Positions 57,000 through 64,000 of a stretch of 64,000 nt of DNA are shown here, piece after piece; position 1 is the first letter of the stretch, and every line of letters starts with the position of its first letter. Location: NCBI RefSeq assembly GCF_022568835.1, contig NZ_JAKZHV010000003.1, positions 186,001 through 250,000 of the forward strand, in the 5' to 3' direction. The DNA is from Arsenicicoccus piscis (GTDB taxonomy: Bacteria; Actinomycetota; Actinomycetes; Actinomycetales; Dermatophilaceae). The notes under the pieces are model-generated. The model was given only the letters and a program-made list of their open reading frames with translations. It did not search any database and was not told the DNA's origin. Both the position numbers and the translations under genes were made by a program.

Positions 57000-57764
57000 A
57001 TGGGGTGTGGTCGAGGACGGGTCGTGACAGGGCTGCTGGCCCTGGCGGTCGGGGTGAGCGCCTGCGGGCCGCAGAGCGAGGCGTTGGCGCCGCAGCCGCC
57101 GACCTCGTCTCGGTCGATCGTGGCGGAGGCGGGGACCGAGGGCACCCCGTGTCGCGGCTACGTCGCGCTGACCTTCGACGACGGTCCGAGCGTGGACACC
57201 CCGCGACTGCTCAGGACGCTGGACGAGCTCCACCTCAGGGCGACGTTCTTCACCATGGGCTACATGGTGAAGACGTTCCCGGACCACGTGCGGCAGATGG
57301 TGGCGGACGGGCACGAGGTCGGCAACCACACGGCCAACCACCCGCACCTGACGACGAAGTCCGAGGCGGAGGTGCGCAGCGAGATCGTCGGCCAGCGGGA
57401 CATCGAGCGGTCGCTGGGCATCACCGACGTGCGCCTCTTCCGGCCGCCGCACGGTGAGACCAACCCGACCGTGGGCCGGGTCGCCAAGGAGCTCGGGCTG
57501 CTCGAGGTGCTCTGGTCCACGGACACCAAGGACTGGACCAAGAACAGCGCCCACGAGATCACGGACCTGGCCCTGCAGGTGCAGGCGGGCGGGATCATCG
57601 ACCTGCACGACCAGGGTGGGCTGCATGCGATCGAGGCGCTCCCGGCCATCGCTGCCGGGTTGAAGGCGCGGGGACTGTGTGCCGGCCGAGTGGTCGCCAC
57701 GAGCCAGGTGCAGACCTCGCAGTATCTCCGGCTCCCCTACCGCGCGGTCGCCGGTCCCTGGTGA
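57000..57764 (+). CDS. Polysaccharide deacetylase (NodB-like) lipoprotein
   Basis: 254 residues. Signal peptide and lipobox (LALAVGVSAC), then the carbohydrate esterase 4 motifs: ALTFDDGPS (motif 1), HEVGNHTANHPHL (motif 2 His pair), RPPHGETNPTV (motif 3), DTKDWTK (motif 4) and IIDLHDQGG (motif 5). All metal and catalytic residues are in place. It should remove acetyl groups from N-acetylglucosamine in peptidoglycan or a surface polymer outside the cell. Its 3' end overlaps the convergent FAD-monooxygenase stop by 28 bp. Confidence 0.93.
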   Translation: MGCGRGRVVTGLLALAVGVSACGPQSEALAPQPPTSSRSIVAEAGTEGTPCRGYVALTFDDGPSVDTPRLLRTLDELHLRATFFTMGYMVKTFPDHVRQMVADGHEVGNHTANHPHLTTKSEAEVRSEIVGQRDIERSLGITDVRLFRPPHGETNPTVGRVAKELGLLEVLWSTDTKDWTKNSAHEITDLALQVQAGGIIDLHDQGGLHAIEALPAIAAGLKARGLCAGRVVATSQVQTSQYLRLPYRAVAGPW

Positions 57765-58864
57765 GTCGAGGCGGCCAGGCGCGCTAGTCGCCCGACCCCG
57801 GCGAGGGCGGTGTCGCGGGCGCGCTGACCGCGAGCAGCGAGTGCCAGAGCCATGACTCGCCCCGCCAGGACCCGGGCGCCCTGGGTGAGCGGGAGCCGCC
57901 GAGCCTGCCAGGCGAGCAGCGAGCCGCCGGCGTTGAGGGTCTCGCCGAGCGTCACCGCGTCGAGGATCGCGTCGCACGCGCCGCGACCGAGGTTGGGCAG
58001 GGACGCATGCGCGGCGTCACCCATCACCACGTACCGGCCGTGCACGTAGCGGCGCATCGGCGGCGCCACCCACAGCCGGGTCGCGAGCGTGCCGGCCGCG
58101 CTCCCCGCAGACTGCAGGGTGGTGCGGGCGATGGGCGCCGCGTCCGCGAACACCGCCTGCGCCTCGGCCACGACGGCGTCCACGTCCAGCGGCTCCGGGC
58201 CGAGGGCGCTGCGATGCGTCGCGAACCAGTAGCACCGTTCGCCCGCCAGCGGCACCAGGCCGAAAAGCCTTCCCGGGCCCCAGTACTCGCCGAACGGCAG
58301 CGTGTCGAACGGCTGCGTGTCGGAGGGCATCGTGTCGAACGGCTGCGTGTCGAGCGGCCCGAGGCGCGCGGCGGGCACGATGCCACGCAACGCGACGTAG
58401 GGCGTCTCCACCCGGTCTACGGCGTGGGGGGCGACGAGACCGCGCACCCGACTGCGCACGCCGTCGGCGCCGACCACGAGGTCCCCCGGGAGCGCAGCGG
58501 CGTCGACGACCTCACGGGTCTCCAGCGCGACCGAGTCGGGCACGGCTGCGCGCAGCGCCGCCATCAGCCGACCGCGCTCCACGAGCTGCAGGTCGGGTCC
58601 CGGGGCGGCGACGAGCTCGCGCCCCGCACTGTCGTAGAGCGATCCCACCGCAGGGGTCGGCGGCGCAGCGTCGTCGAGCATCTCGGCAACCCCGATGCGC
58701 CGCAACGCCTTTCGCGCTGCGGGCCACATGCCGAGAGCACTGCCGGAGGCGTGCCGACCCGGCTGGCCCTCGAGCAGCGAGACGTCGAAGCGGCGCGGGT
58801 CCAGCGTGGCGGCCAGCGCCAGCCCGGCAATGCCGCCCCCGACGATGGTGACCTCTCGACCCAT
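57737..58864 (-). CDS. FAD-dependent monooxygenase
   Basis: 375 residues from the ATG at 58864. FAD-binding motif TIVGGGIAGLALAATLD, the DG fingerprint PGDLVVGADGVRSRV and the second FAD motif YVVMGDAAHASLPNLGRGACD, all typical of class A flavin monooxygenases (salicylate-hydroxylase-like). A 10-residue duplication DTQPFDTMPS/DTQPFDTLPF (about residues 171-190) interrupts a loop of the substrate domain and is encoded by a 30-bp tandem repeat. Substrate unknown. It overlaps the convergent deacetylase gene by 28 bp, and its start is close to that of the LssY-type gene on the other strand. Confidence 0.92.
   Translation of the reverse strand: MGREVTIVGGGIAGLALAATLDPRRFDVSLLEGQPGRHASGSALGMWPAARKALRRIGVAEMLDDAAPPTPAVGSLYDSAGRELVAAPGPDLQLVERGRLMAALRAAVPDSVALETREVVDAAALPGDLVVGADGVRSRVRGLVAPHAVDRVETPYVALRGIVPAARLGPLDTQPFDTMPSDTQPFDTLPFGEYWGPGRLFGLVPLAGERCYWFATHRSALGPEPLDVDAVVAEAQAVFADAAPIARTTLQSAGSAAGTLATRLWVAPPMRRYVHGRYVVMGDAAHASLPNLGRGACDAILDAVTLGETLNAGGSLLAWQARRLPLTQGARVLAGRVMALALAARGQRARDTALAGVGRLARLAASTHQGPATAR
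58301..58352. repeat. 30-bp tandem repeat within the FAD-monooxygenase gene
   Basis: CGTGTCGAACGGCTGCGTGT occurs at 58301-58320 and again at 58331-58350, each followed by CG, with 8 bp between. The period of 30 bp equals ten codons, so the frame is preserved. Probably a replication-slippage duplication. Confidence 0.75.
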
Positions 58865-58948
58865 GACCTCTCGGCGCGTGTCCACAGGCCCGAGTCTAGG
58901 ATCGGCGCAGGAGCGCCGCAGGCGACGGCGGGGGAGGCGGAGACAGTC

Positions 58949-60304
58949 ATGAGCACGGGGACGACGGGCCGGCCGCCGCGCAAGGTGATCGCGCCGGGCC
59001 ACCGACACCTGCTGCGGCTGAGCGTCGTCGAGAACGCGTTCTTCGTCGCGGCCACGGCGTTCGCGTTCTACTTCGCCTACGTCATCGTGCGGTCCGGCGG
59101 CAACCTCCTCCAGCACGTCCTGGCGCTGCTGCTCTTCTGGGCCGTGCTCGCCTATCTGGCGCTGCCTCGGCTCAACCAGATCCTCAGCGCGATCTACGTG
59201 CCCGACTACTTCATGGGGCGCACGCGAGCCGGGGACGGGGTGCTGGGCGACGCGGTCAACGTCGCGCTGCGCGGCACCGAGGACCAGGTGCACACCACGA
59301 TGCGGCAGGCCGGGTGGTCGATGGCCGACCCGGTGACGCTGCGCTCCAGCTGGGACATCATCGTGAGCGCGGTGGCCAAGCGCAGCTATCCCACGGCACC
59401 GGTCAGCCCGCTGTTCCTCTTCGGCGCGATGGAGACCTTCGCCTACGAGCAACAGGTCGGTGGCAACGCCTCGCAGCGCCACCACGTGCGCTTCTGGCGC
59501 ACGCCGACCGGGTGGCTGCTGCCCGGCGGGCACCAGGTCGACTGGCTGGCGGCCGCGAGCTTTGATCGCGCTGTAGGACTTTCGTTGTTCACCCTGCAGG
59601 TCACGCACAAGATCGACGGCGACATCGACGTCGAGCGCGACCACGTCGTCGACACCGTCACCACGGCGGAGCCGGCCGTCTCCGTCCACGTCATCGAGGA
59701 CTTCTCCACCGGCTACCACTCGCGCAACGGCGGCGGCGACGTCATCCACACCGACGGCAACCTGCCCGTGCTCGACCTCGCCGCCGTGACCGCCACCGCT
59801 CCCGTAGACCCCTCGCAGCCAGACGTCTCGGGTCCGGATCGCTCGCGGACAGACGGCTCACGGCCGGGCTCCTCCAGTCGTCGAGGCGGCGACGTCGCGT
59901 CTCGGCCCCCGACGGTCCTGCTCGCCGCCGTCCTGGCGCTCGTGTCCACGCTCGCTGGGAGCGGCCGACGGCTCTACGACCTGCTGACGCTGGACCCCCG
60001 CGTGTCGACGGGCCTCGCGGACGCGGCGCAGGCGGCGACTGCCCGCACGGTCTCCGCGACGCTGCTCACCGCGCTCGGCGTCGGCATGCTGGTCCTCGCG
60101 TTCGAGACCTACCGCGGCCGCTCCTGGGCGCGCGTCGGGCTGCTCGGCGTCGCCGCCGCCACCCTCGCGAGCCACGTCGGCATCGGCTCGCAGGGCATCG
60201 GCACGCTCGCCGACTTCGCCGTCGACCTGGCCATCATGTACACCCTCACCACCACCACGGCCCGCAGCTGGACCGGGGACGTGCGCCGGCGGCCGGTGTC
60301 GTAG
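58949..60304 (+). CDS. LssY C-terminal-domain membrane protein
   Basis: 451 residues. Two N-terminal membrane helices (ENAFFVAATAFAFYFAYVIV, LLQHVLALLLFWAVLAYLAL), then a soluble LssY-like domain: MRQAGWSMADPVTLRSSWDI, SPLFLFGAMETFAYEQ, RHHVRFWRTP, WLAAASFDRAVGLSLFTLQV and THKIDGDIDVERDHVV. After a Ser/Arg/Pro-rich linker come three more helices to the end. LssY_C domains are often fused to DedA or PAP2 domains; here the domain stands on its own anchors. Function unknown, possibly in envelope lipid handling. Confidence 0.85.
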   Translation: MSTGTTGRPPRKVIAPGHRHLLRLSVVENAFFVAATAFAFYFAYVIVRSGGNLLQHVLALLLFWAVLAYLALPRLNQILSAIYVPDYFMGRTRAGDGVLGDAVNVALRGTEDQVHTTMRQAGWSMADPVTLRSSWDIIVSAVAKRSYPTAPVSPLFLFGAMETFAYEQQVGGNASQRHHVRFWRTPTGWLLPGGHQVDWLAAASFDRAVGLSLFTLQVTHKIDGDIDVERDHVVDTVTTAEPAVSVHVIEDFSTGYHSRNGGGDVIHTDGNLPVLDLAAVTATAPVDPSQPDVSGPDRSRTDGSRPGSSSRRGGDVASRPPTVLLAAVLALVSTLAGSGRRLYDLLTLDPRVSTGLADAAQAATARTVSATLLTALGVGMLVLAFETYRGRSWARVGLLGVAAATLASHVGIGSQGIGTLADFAVDLAIMYTLTTTTARSWTGDVRRRPVS

Positions 60305-60308
60305 CCGC

Positions 60309-60629
60309 TCAGTCGTCGAGCGAGCGGGTGACCTCGGCGGTGGTGACCCGGAGCATCCGCAGCACCGCCGCATCGAGGTCGGCCAGCGCCTCCCACGCGG
60401 CGTCCTCGCCGGCGACCGGCGGCGTGACCGCGTCGGCCCGGTCGGCCAGGACCGTCTCCACGTCCTGCGCCCCCTCACCGCGGTAGTAGGCGTCCAGGCG
60501 GTGCGCCCGCTCCAACGCCTCCTCGAGCCAGGCCACCGTCTCGTCGAGGCGGGTGGTGTCGGCCTCGACCTGCTCCAGCAGGGCCTGGGCCTCGGCCAGG
60601 GACTTCTGCGCTTGCTCGACGCTCGTCAT
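60309..60629 (-). CDS. Small coiled-coil protein (DUF4298-like)
   Basis: 106 residues from the ATG at 60629, almost wholly helical and acidic: EQAQKSLAEAQALLEQVEAD, RLDETVAWLEEALERAHRLD and the YYRGEGAQDVETVLADRADA segment, ending LRMLRVTTAEVTRSLDD. The layout, a coiled coil followed by a Tyr-Tyr-x-Gly-rich turn, resembles DUF4298. Convergent with the LssY-type gene (4-bp gap) and divergent from the DEAD-box helicase. A real gene by codon bias; no function known. Confidence 0.7.
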   Translation of the reverse strand: MTSVEQAQKSLAEAQALLEQVEADTTRLDETVAWLEEALERAHRLDAYYRGEGAQDVETVLADRADAVTPPVAGEDAAWEALADLDAAVLRMLRVTTAEVTRSLDD

Positions 60630-60756
60630 GGTTCGGAGCCTAGCCGGGGGTGCTGCGTGCCGGCTGGGCCGGCTGACACCTCCCGCCAGCCGTTCTACGG
60701 GCTGCTCGACGACCGCTCCCGGACCCTTCGACGACCGAGCATGGCGCCGCAGCGGG

Positions 60757-60762
60757 TAGAAT
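60757..60762 (+). promoter_or_regulatory. Possible -10 box of the DEAD-box helicase gene
   Basis: TAGAAT in a G/C-rich setting, about 140 bp before the GTG start; I see no good -35 at 17 bp. If used, it leaves an mRNA leader of about 130 bases, in line with the long leaders of cold-inducible RNA helicases. Weak evidence. Confidence 0.3.
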
Positions 60763-60902
60763 TGGTGCCGGAGCCTGCTTCGTTCTGCCTCTGGCTCCCT
60801 TTTCTCTTGTCGACGCCGTTGCGCCGCGAACACGGGGAACTCAGATCCCGTCGCGCCGGGCAGAACCGACAGCACCCCTTCCTTACGGAGCCTCTCATCT
60901 CT

Positions 60903-62396
60903 GTGTCCACCGACACCTTCGGCACGCTCGGCGTGCCCGCCAACCTCGTGAATCTCCTTGCTGCGCAGGGCATCACGACCCCTACTCCCATCCAGGCCGC
61001 CACGTTGCCGGACTCCCTCGCCGGGCGCGACGTGCTCGGCCGCGGCCGCACCGGCTCGGGCAAGACCTACGCGTTCCTGCTGCCCATGGTGGCGCGCCTC
61101 GCGCAGCGCAAGGCACCCCGCCGCGCCGGTCACCCGCGTGCCCTGATCCTCGCGCCGACGCGTGAGCTGGTCACCCAGATCGACACCGCGCTCGCCCCGC
61201 TCGCGCAGGCGGCCGGCCTGACCTCGCGCACCGTCTTCGGTGGCGTGGGTCAGGGCCCGCAGGTCACCGCGCTGCGCCATGGCGTAGACATCGTGGTCGC
61301 CTGCCCCGGACGTCTCGAGGACCTCATCGGGCAGGGGCACGTGAGCCTGGCCGACATCGAGATCACCATCCTCGACGAGGCCGACCACATGGCCGACCTC
61401 GGCTTCCTGCCCGGCGTGAAGCGGCTGCTCGACAAGACCCCGCGGGGCGGTCAGCGGATGCTCTTCAGCGCCACCCTCGACTCCGGCATCGACCAGCTGG
61501 TCCGTCGCTACCTCGTGAAGCCCGTGAAGCACGAAGCGGACTCGCCCCAGTCGCCCGTCGCGACGATGAGCCACCACGTGCTCCACGTCACCGACGACGC
61601 GTACCTCCCGGTGCTGCTGGATCTCGCCGCGGCCCCTGGGCGCACGGTGATCTTCACCCGCACCAAGCACCGCGCGAAGAAGCTGGCCCGCCAGCTGACG
61701 GCCTCGCACGTGCCGGCCGTGGAGCTGCACGGCAACCTCAGCCAGAGCGCGCGCACCCGCACGATGGAGGCGTTCCACTCCGGCGAGGTGGAGACCCTGG
61801 TCGCCACCGACATCGCCGCGCGTGGCATCCACGTCGACGACGTGGGCCTGGTCATCCACGCCGACCCGCCGGTCGAGCACAAGGCATACCTGCACCGCTC
61901 GGGTCGCACGGCCCGCGCCGGCGCGTCGGGCACCGTCGTCACGATGATGACCGACGACCAGGTGCGCGACGTGCGCGACCTCACCCGCAAGGCCGGCATC
62001 CGGCCGACCACGACGCGCGTCACCGCCGAGCACCCGCTGCTGCGCGAGCTCGCCCCCGGTGAGCGCGAGTTCCGCGCGCCCGCGCCGGTCTCGGCCCAGG
62101 TGGCCTCGGGTGGCAACGGTCGCTCCGGTGGGCAGGGTCGCTCTGGCGGCAGCGGCCGCTCGGGCGGTCAGGGTCGCTCCGGTGGTCAGGGTCGCTCCGG
62201 CGGCAACGGCCGCTCGGGTGGTCAGGCCGGCGGTCGGTCCGGCGGTCAGGCCGGCGCCCGCTCGGGTGGCAGCGGTCGCTCGGGTGGCCAGCCCGGCGGT
62301 CGCTCCAGATCGCCTCGCCGCACCGAGGGCGGTCGTCCCCGCAGTGGCGGCGCCGCCGCGTTCTCGGCCGGCACCCGCGCCGGCCGGCGCGGCTGA
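60903..62396 (+). CDS. DEAD-box ATP-dependent RNA helicase with GRSGG-rich tail
   Basis: 497 residues from the GTG at 60903. Motifs in order: Q-motif GITTPTPIQAATLP, GRGRTGSGKTYAFLLP, PTRELVTQI, CPGRLEDLI, LDEADHMADLGF (DEAD), LFSATL, then the second RecA domain with VATDIAARGIHVDDV and HRSGRTARAG. The last 95 residues are a basic, disordered tail of repeated GRSGGQ/GNGRSGG units, likely for RNA binding. The family unwinds structured mRNA and rRNA, often in the cold. Upstream about 270 bases are gene-free and may contain its leader. Start fits GTG TCC ACC with GGAG somewhat distant. Confidence 0.92.
   Translation: MSTDTFGTLGVPANLVNLLAAQGITTPTPIQAATLPDSLAGRDVLGRGRTGSGKTYAFLLPMVARLAQRKAPRRAGHPRALILAPTRELVTQIDTALAPLAQAAGLTSRTVFGGVGQGPQVTALRHGVDIVVACPGRLEDLIGQGHVSLADIEITILDEADHMADLGFLPGVKRLLDKTPRGGQRMLFSATLDSGIDQLVRRYLVKPVKHEADSPQSPVATMSHHVLHVTDDAYLPVLLDLAAAPGRTVIFTRTKHRAKKLARQLTASHVPAVELHGNLSQSARTRTMEAFHSGEVETLVATDIAARGIHVDDVGLVIHADPPVEHKAYLHRSGRTARAGASGTVVTMMTDDQVRDVRDLTRKAGIRPTTTRVTAEHPLLRELAPGEREFRAPAPVSAQVASGGNGRSGGQGRSGGSGRSGGQGRSGGQGRSGGNGRSGGQAGGRSGGQAGARSGGSGRSGGQPGGRSRSPRRTEGGRPRSGGAAAFSAGTRAGRRG
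62106..62310 (+). repeat. GGTCGCTC(C/G)GG(T/C) short-period repeat in the helicase tail
   Basis: A run of about twelve copies of units encoding Gly-Arg-Ser-Gly-Gly with Gln, Ser, Asn or Ala spacers. Codons vary between copies (GGT/GGC, TCC/TCG/TCT), so the repeat is old enough to have diverged and is kept at protein level. Confidence 0.8.
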
Positions 62397-62586
62397 CCGT
62401 CCCCGAACGGAGCGGCTGACCGAACCGCCGCGGACGGTCTACGACCGTCTGCAGGAAATCTCCACCGCGGACGCATTCTTCGGCCCCGGAACGTGCAAGC
62501 ATCAGGTGCAAGCATGAGGTGACGGCGGTGGGCTCTACCAGCCCGCCGCCCTCACCTCAGCAACCCACCGACGAAGGAGACCCAGC

Positions 62587-63174
62587 GTGGACATCTGCGA
62601 GATCATCCAGCACCAGCACGACGAGCAGCGGCGCCAGTTCGCCGAGCTGGAGCAGTGGCCGCGCGACGACACCGAGGGCCTGAGCGCGGTCTGGGACCGG
62701 CTGGCCATCCTGCTGGAGACGCACGCAGAGGCCGAGGAGCGCTTCTTCTACCCGCCGCTGCTGGCGCTCGGCACGGGCGCCGCGGACGCCCCGAGCGCCG
62801 ACGAAGAGGTCGAGGACGCCGTGGGCGACCACAACAAGATTCGCGACGCCGTGCGCCGCGCGGGCGAGGAGAAGGTCGGCACCGACGCGTGGTGGACCGC
62901 CGTCGTCGACGCCAACGTCGCCAACAGCAAGCACATGGGCGAGGAGGAGCGCCAGGACCTGGCCGACTTCAGGCAGCAGGCCTCGCTCGAGCTGCGCCAC
63001 GAGGTGGCGATCGACTTCCAGCGGTTCATGGCGCAGAAGGCCGCCGAGGGGATCACCCCGCGCAACAAGAACCCCGAGAAGTACGTCGACCGTGAGTCCG
63101 GTGAGAAGGTCACGGCCGCCGACCGCTCCGCCGGTCCCAAGGAGCCCTCGCACACTGCTTCCGAGCAGGAATGA
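62587..63174 (+). CDS. Hemerythrin HHE-domain protein
   Basis: 195 residues from the GTG at 62587 after GAAGGAG. Four-helix hemerythrin-like pattern with the metal ligands spread as expected: HQHDEQRRQF, ETHAEAEERFFYP, GDHNKIRDAV and NSKHMGEEERQDL. The C-terminal 50 residues (after FMAQKAAEG) are charged and disordered. Such proteins bind a di-iron centre and take part in oxygen, nitric-oxide or iron-stress handling. The small gene after it (63205) runs in the same direction. Confidence 0.9.
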   Translation: MDICEIIQHQHDEQRRQFAELEQWPRDDTEGLSAVWDRLAILLETHAEAEERFFYPPLLALGTGAADAPSADEEVEDAVGDHNKIRDAVRRAGEEKVGTDAWWTAVVDANVANSKHMGEEERQDLADFRQQASLELRHEVAIDFQRFMAQKAAEGITPRNKNPEKYVDRESGEKVTAADRSAGPKEPSHTASEQE

Positions 63175-63204
63175 CCCAGGGGCGCGCATGACCCAGGGGC
63201 AGGA

Positions 63205-63936
63205 ATGACCTTGGGGCGCAACGAGTCCCGGGCCGGCGTCGGTCCCGATCCCGAGCGCGACGCCGGCCCCGTGGGCGAGCACCGGCTGCCACCCGTCATC
63301 GCGACGCTGGTGGCAGTCGTGCTCTATGCCCTGCTGCCCGATTCGTTGCTGCTCGGTCCGCGGGTGGTCATCCCCGTCATCGAGGTAGCCCTCCTGGTCG
63401 CCCTGGTCGCGACGAACCCCTGGCGGATGGCCCGGCAGAGCCGCTGGTCCCGGATCGCAGCCCTCGCGCTCGCCGTGCTCGTCATCGTCAGCAACCTCGT
63501 GTCCCTCGGCCTGCTGGTCACCCAGCTGGGCAGCGACGCCGACGGCATGGCGATGCTGCGTGGGGCGATGCAGGTGTGGGGCACCAACGTGATCGGCTTC
63601 GCCCTGGTCTACTGGGAGCTCGACCGCGGTGGGCCTGTGGCGCGAAGGATGTTGCCGCGCAACAAGATTCCGCGGGCCGATTGGCGCTTCTCGCAGGACG
63701 AGAACCACGGCGCCGTGGACGAGGTGCGCGCCAGCTCGAGCGAGGACTCCGACTGGAGGCCGGTGTTCGCCGACTACCTCTATCTGTCGGTGACCAACTC
63801 CAGCGCGTTCAGCCCCACCGACACCATGCCGCTCAGCTCGCGCGCGAAGCTCCTGATGGCGACCCAGGCCACCGCAGCCCTGCTCACCTCGCTGCTCGTG
63901 GTGGCGCGGGCCGTGGGCTCGCTCACGGGCGGGTGA
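63205..63936 (+). CDS. Multi-pass membrane protein with DUF1345-like C terminus
   Basis: 243 residues, four to five helices: VIATLVAVVLYALLPDSLL, VVIPVIEVALLVALVATNPW, IAALALAVLVIVSNLVSLGL, NVIGFALVYWELDRGG and a last helix ATQATAALLTSLLVVARAVG. The soluble loop FADYLYLSVTNSSAFSPTDT ends in a segment that resembles DUF1345 and small-channel proteins. No function known. ATG at 63205 preceded by GGGGCAGGA. It shares direction and a short gap with the hemerythrin gene. Confidence 0.75.
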   Translation: MTLGRNESRAGVGPDPERDAGPVGEHRLPPVIATLVAVVLYALLPDSLLLGPRVVIPVIEVALLVALVATNPWRMARQSRWSRIAALALAVLVIVSNLVSLGLLVTQLGSDADGMAMLRGAMQVWGTNVIGFALVYWELDRGGPVARRMLPRNKIPRADWRFSQDENHGAVDEVRASSSEDSDWRPVFADYLYLSVTNSSAFSPTDTMPLSSRAKLLMATQATAALLTSLLVVARAVGSLTGG

Positions 63937-63955
63937 CGTGGGGCAGACTGGCGCC

Positions 63956-64000
63956 ATGGACGCCGAGAACGCTGCTGCCGAGTCCGCCACCACCGAGTCC
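63956..64000 (+). CDS. Start of a gene cut by the window edge
   Basis: ATG at 63956 and 15 codons (MDAENAAAESATTES), Ala/Glu-rich, reaching the end of the window in frame. Codon bias is coding-like. Nothing can be said of its product. Confidence 0.45.
   Translation, partial: MDAENAAAESATTES

Noticed and set aside
58865-59749. N-terminal extension of the FAD monooxygenase
   Set aside because: The FAD motif starts right after ATG 58864; the upstream part is the shadow of the LssY-type gene.

Overview
The window is high-GC DNA (about 70% G+C by eye, strong G/C bias at third codon positions, many GTG and some TTG starts). The gene families (HxlR, MerR, TetR and ROK regulators, an LssY-type protein, GlsB, DUF305 lipoproteins, ParB-like nuclease next to an antiporter) fit a free-living actinobacterium, most likely Micrococcales and perhaps Intrasporangiaceae. 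The genus is a guess; there is no rRNA or tRNA gene to test it.

Region 1 (about 0.6-5.6 kb) is an accessory module. An abortive-infection-type protein with a C-terminal HEPN-like motif points left. A subtilisin-like S8 peptidase, a glycine-rich hydrophobic/coiled-coil protein and a small charged helical protein point right. The module lies between two imperfect 28-bp direct repeats (25/28 identical). It looks like a compact defence cassette with an unusual composition and is the best candidate here for an undescribed system.

Region 2 (5.8-15.5 kb) is a copper-handling island: sensor kinase and response regulator, a small SHOCT membrane protein split by a 1,421-bp IS256-type insertion (8-bp target duplication, 27-bp inverted ends), a Met-rich multicopper oxidase, a BNR-repeat lipoprotein, a small His-rich membrane protein, a DUF305 lipoprotein, and a CPC-type copper P-ATPase whose frame is broken once.

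Region 3 (15.6-43 kb) is a mosaic of small regulators and oxidoreductases, many damaged: a Fic remnant abutting a hydrolase remnant, short-chain dehydrogenase and epimerase genes with internal in-frame losses, an aldo/keto reductase with two internal deletions, and several single-base frameshifts, some in homopolymer runs. Intact units include a Kef-type antiporter with a ParB-like protein, an AraC/GyrI regulator, a DJ-1/PfpI protein, a TetR regulator facing a membrane protein across three matching operators, a 1,031-residue PLD-helicase-DUF3427 protein, an isopropylmalate-dehydrogenase-like enzyme, a molybdopterin oxidoreductase, an AI-2E transporter and a second DUF305 lipoprotein.

Region 4 (43-64 kb) is orderly and looks like chromosomal backbone with stress and redox genes: Ohr, a YghZ-type reductase, a YghA-type dehydrogenase, an alpha/beta-hydrolase-LuxR fusion lacking the nucleophile, a DsrE protein, a UvrA-like ABC ATPase, a ROK regulator facing a DUF1479 protein, an App1-like phosphatase, a polysaccharide deacetylase, an FAD monooxygenase, an LssY-type protein, a DEAD-box RNA helicase with a GRSGG-rich tail, and a hemerythrin-domain protein. 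The 8-mer GGTCTACG/CGTAGACC is frequent right of about 16.3 kb and I found none to its left, which agrees with the left part being acquired DNA.
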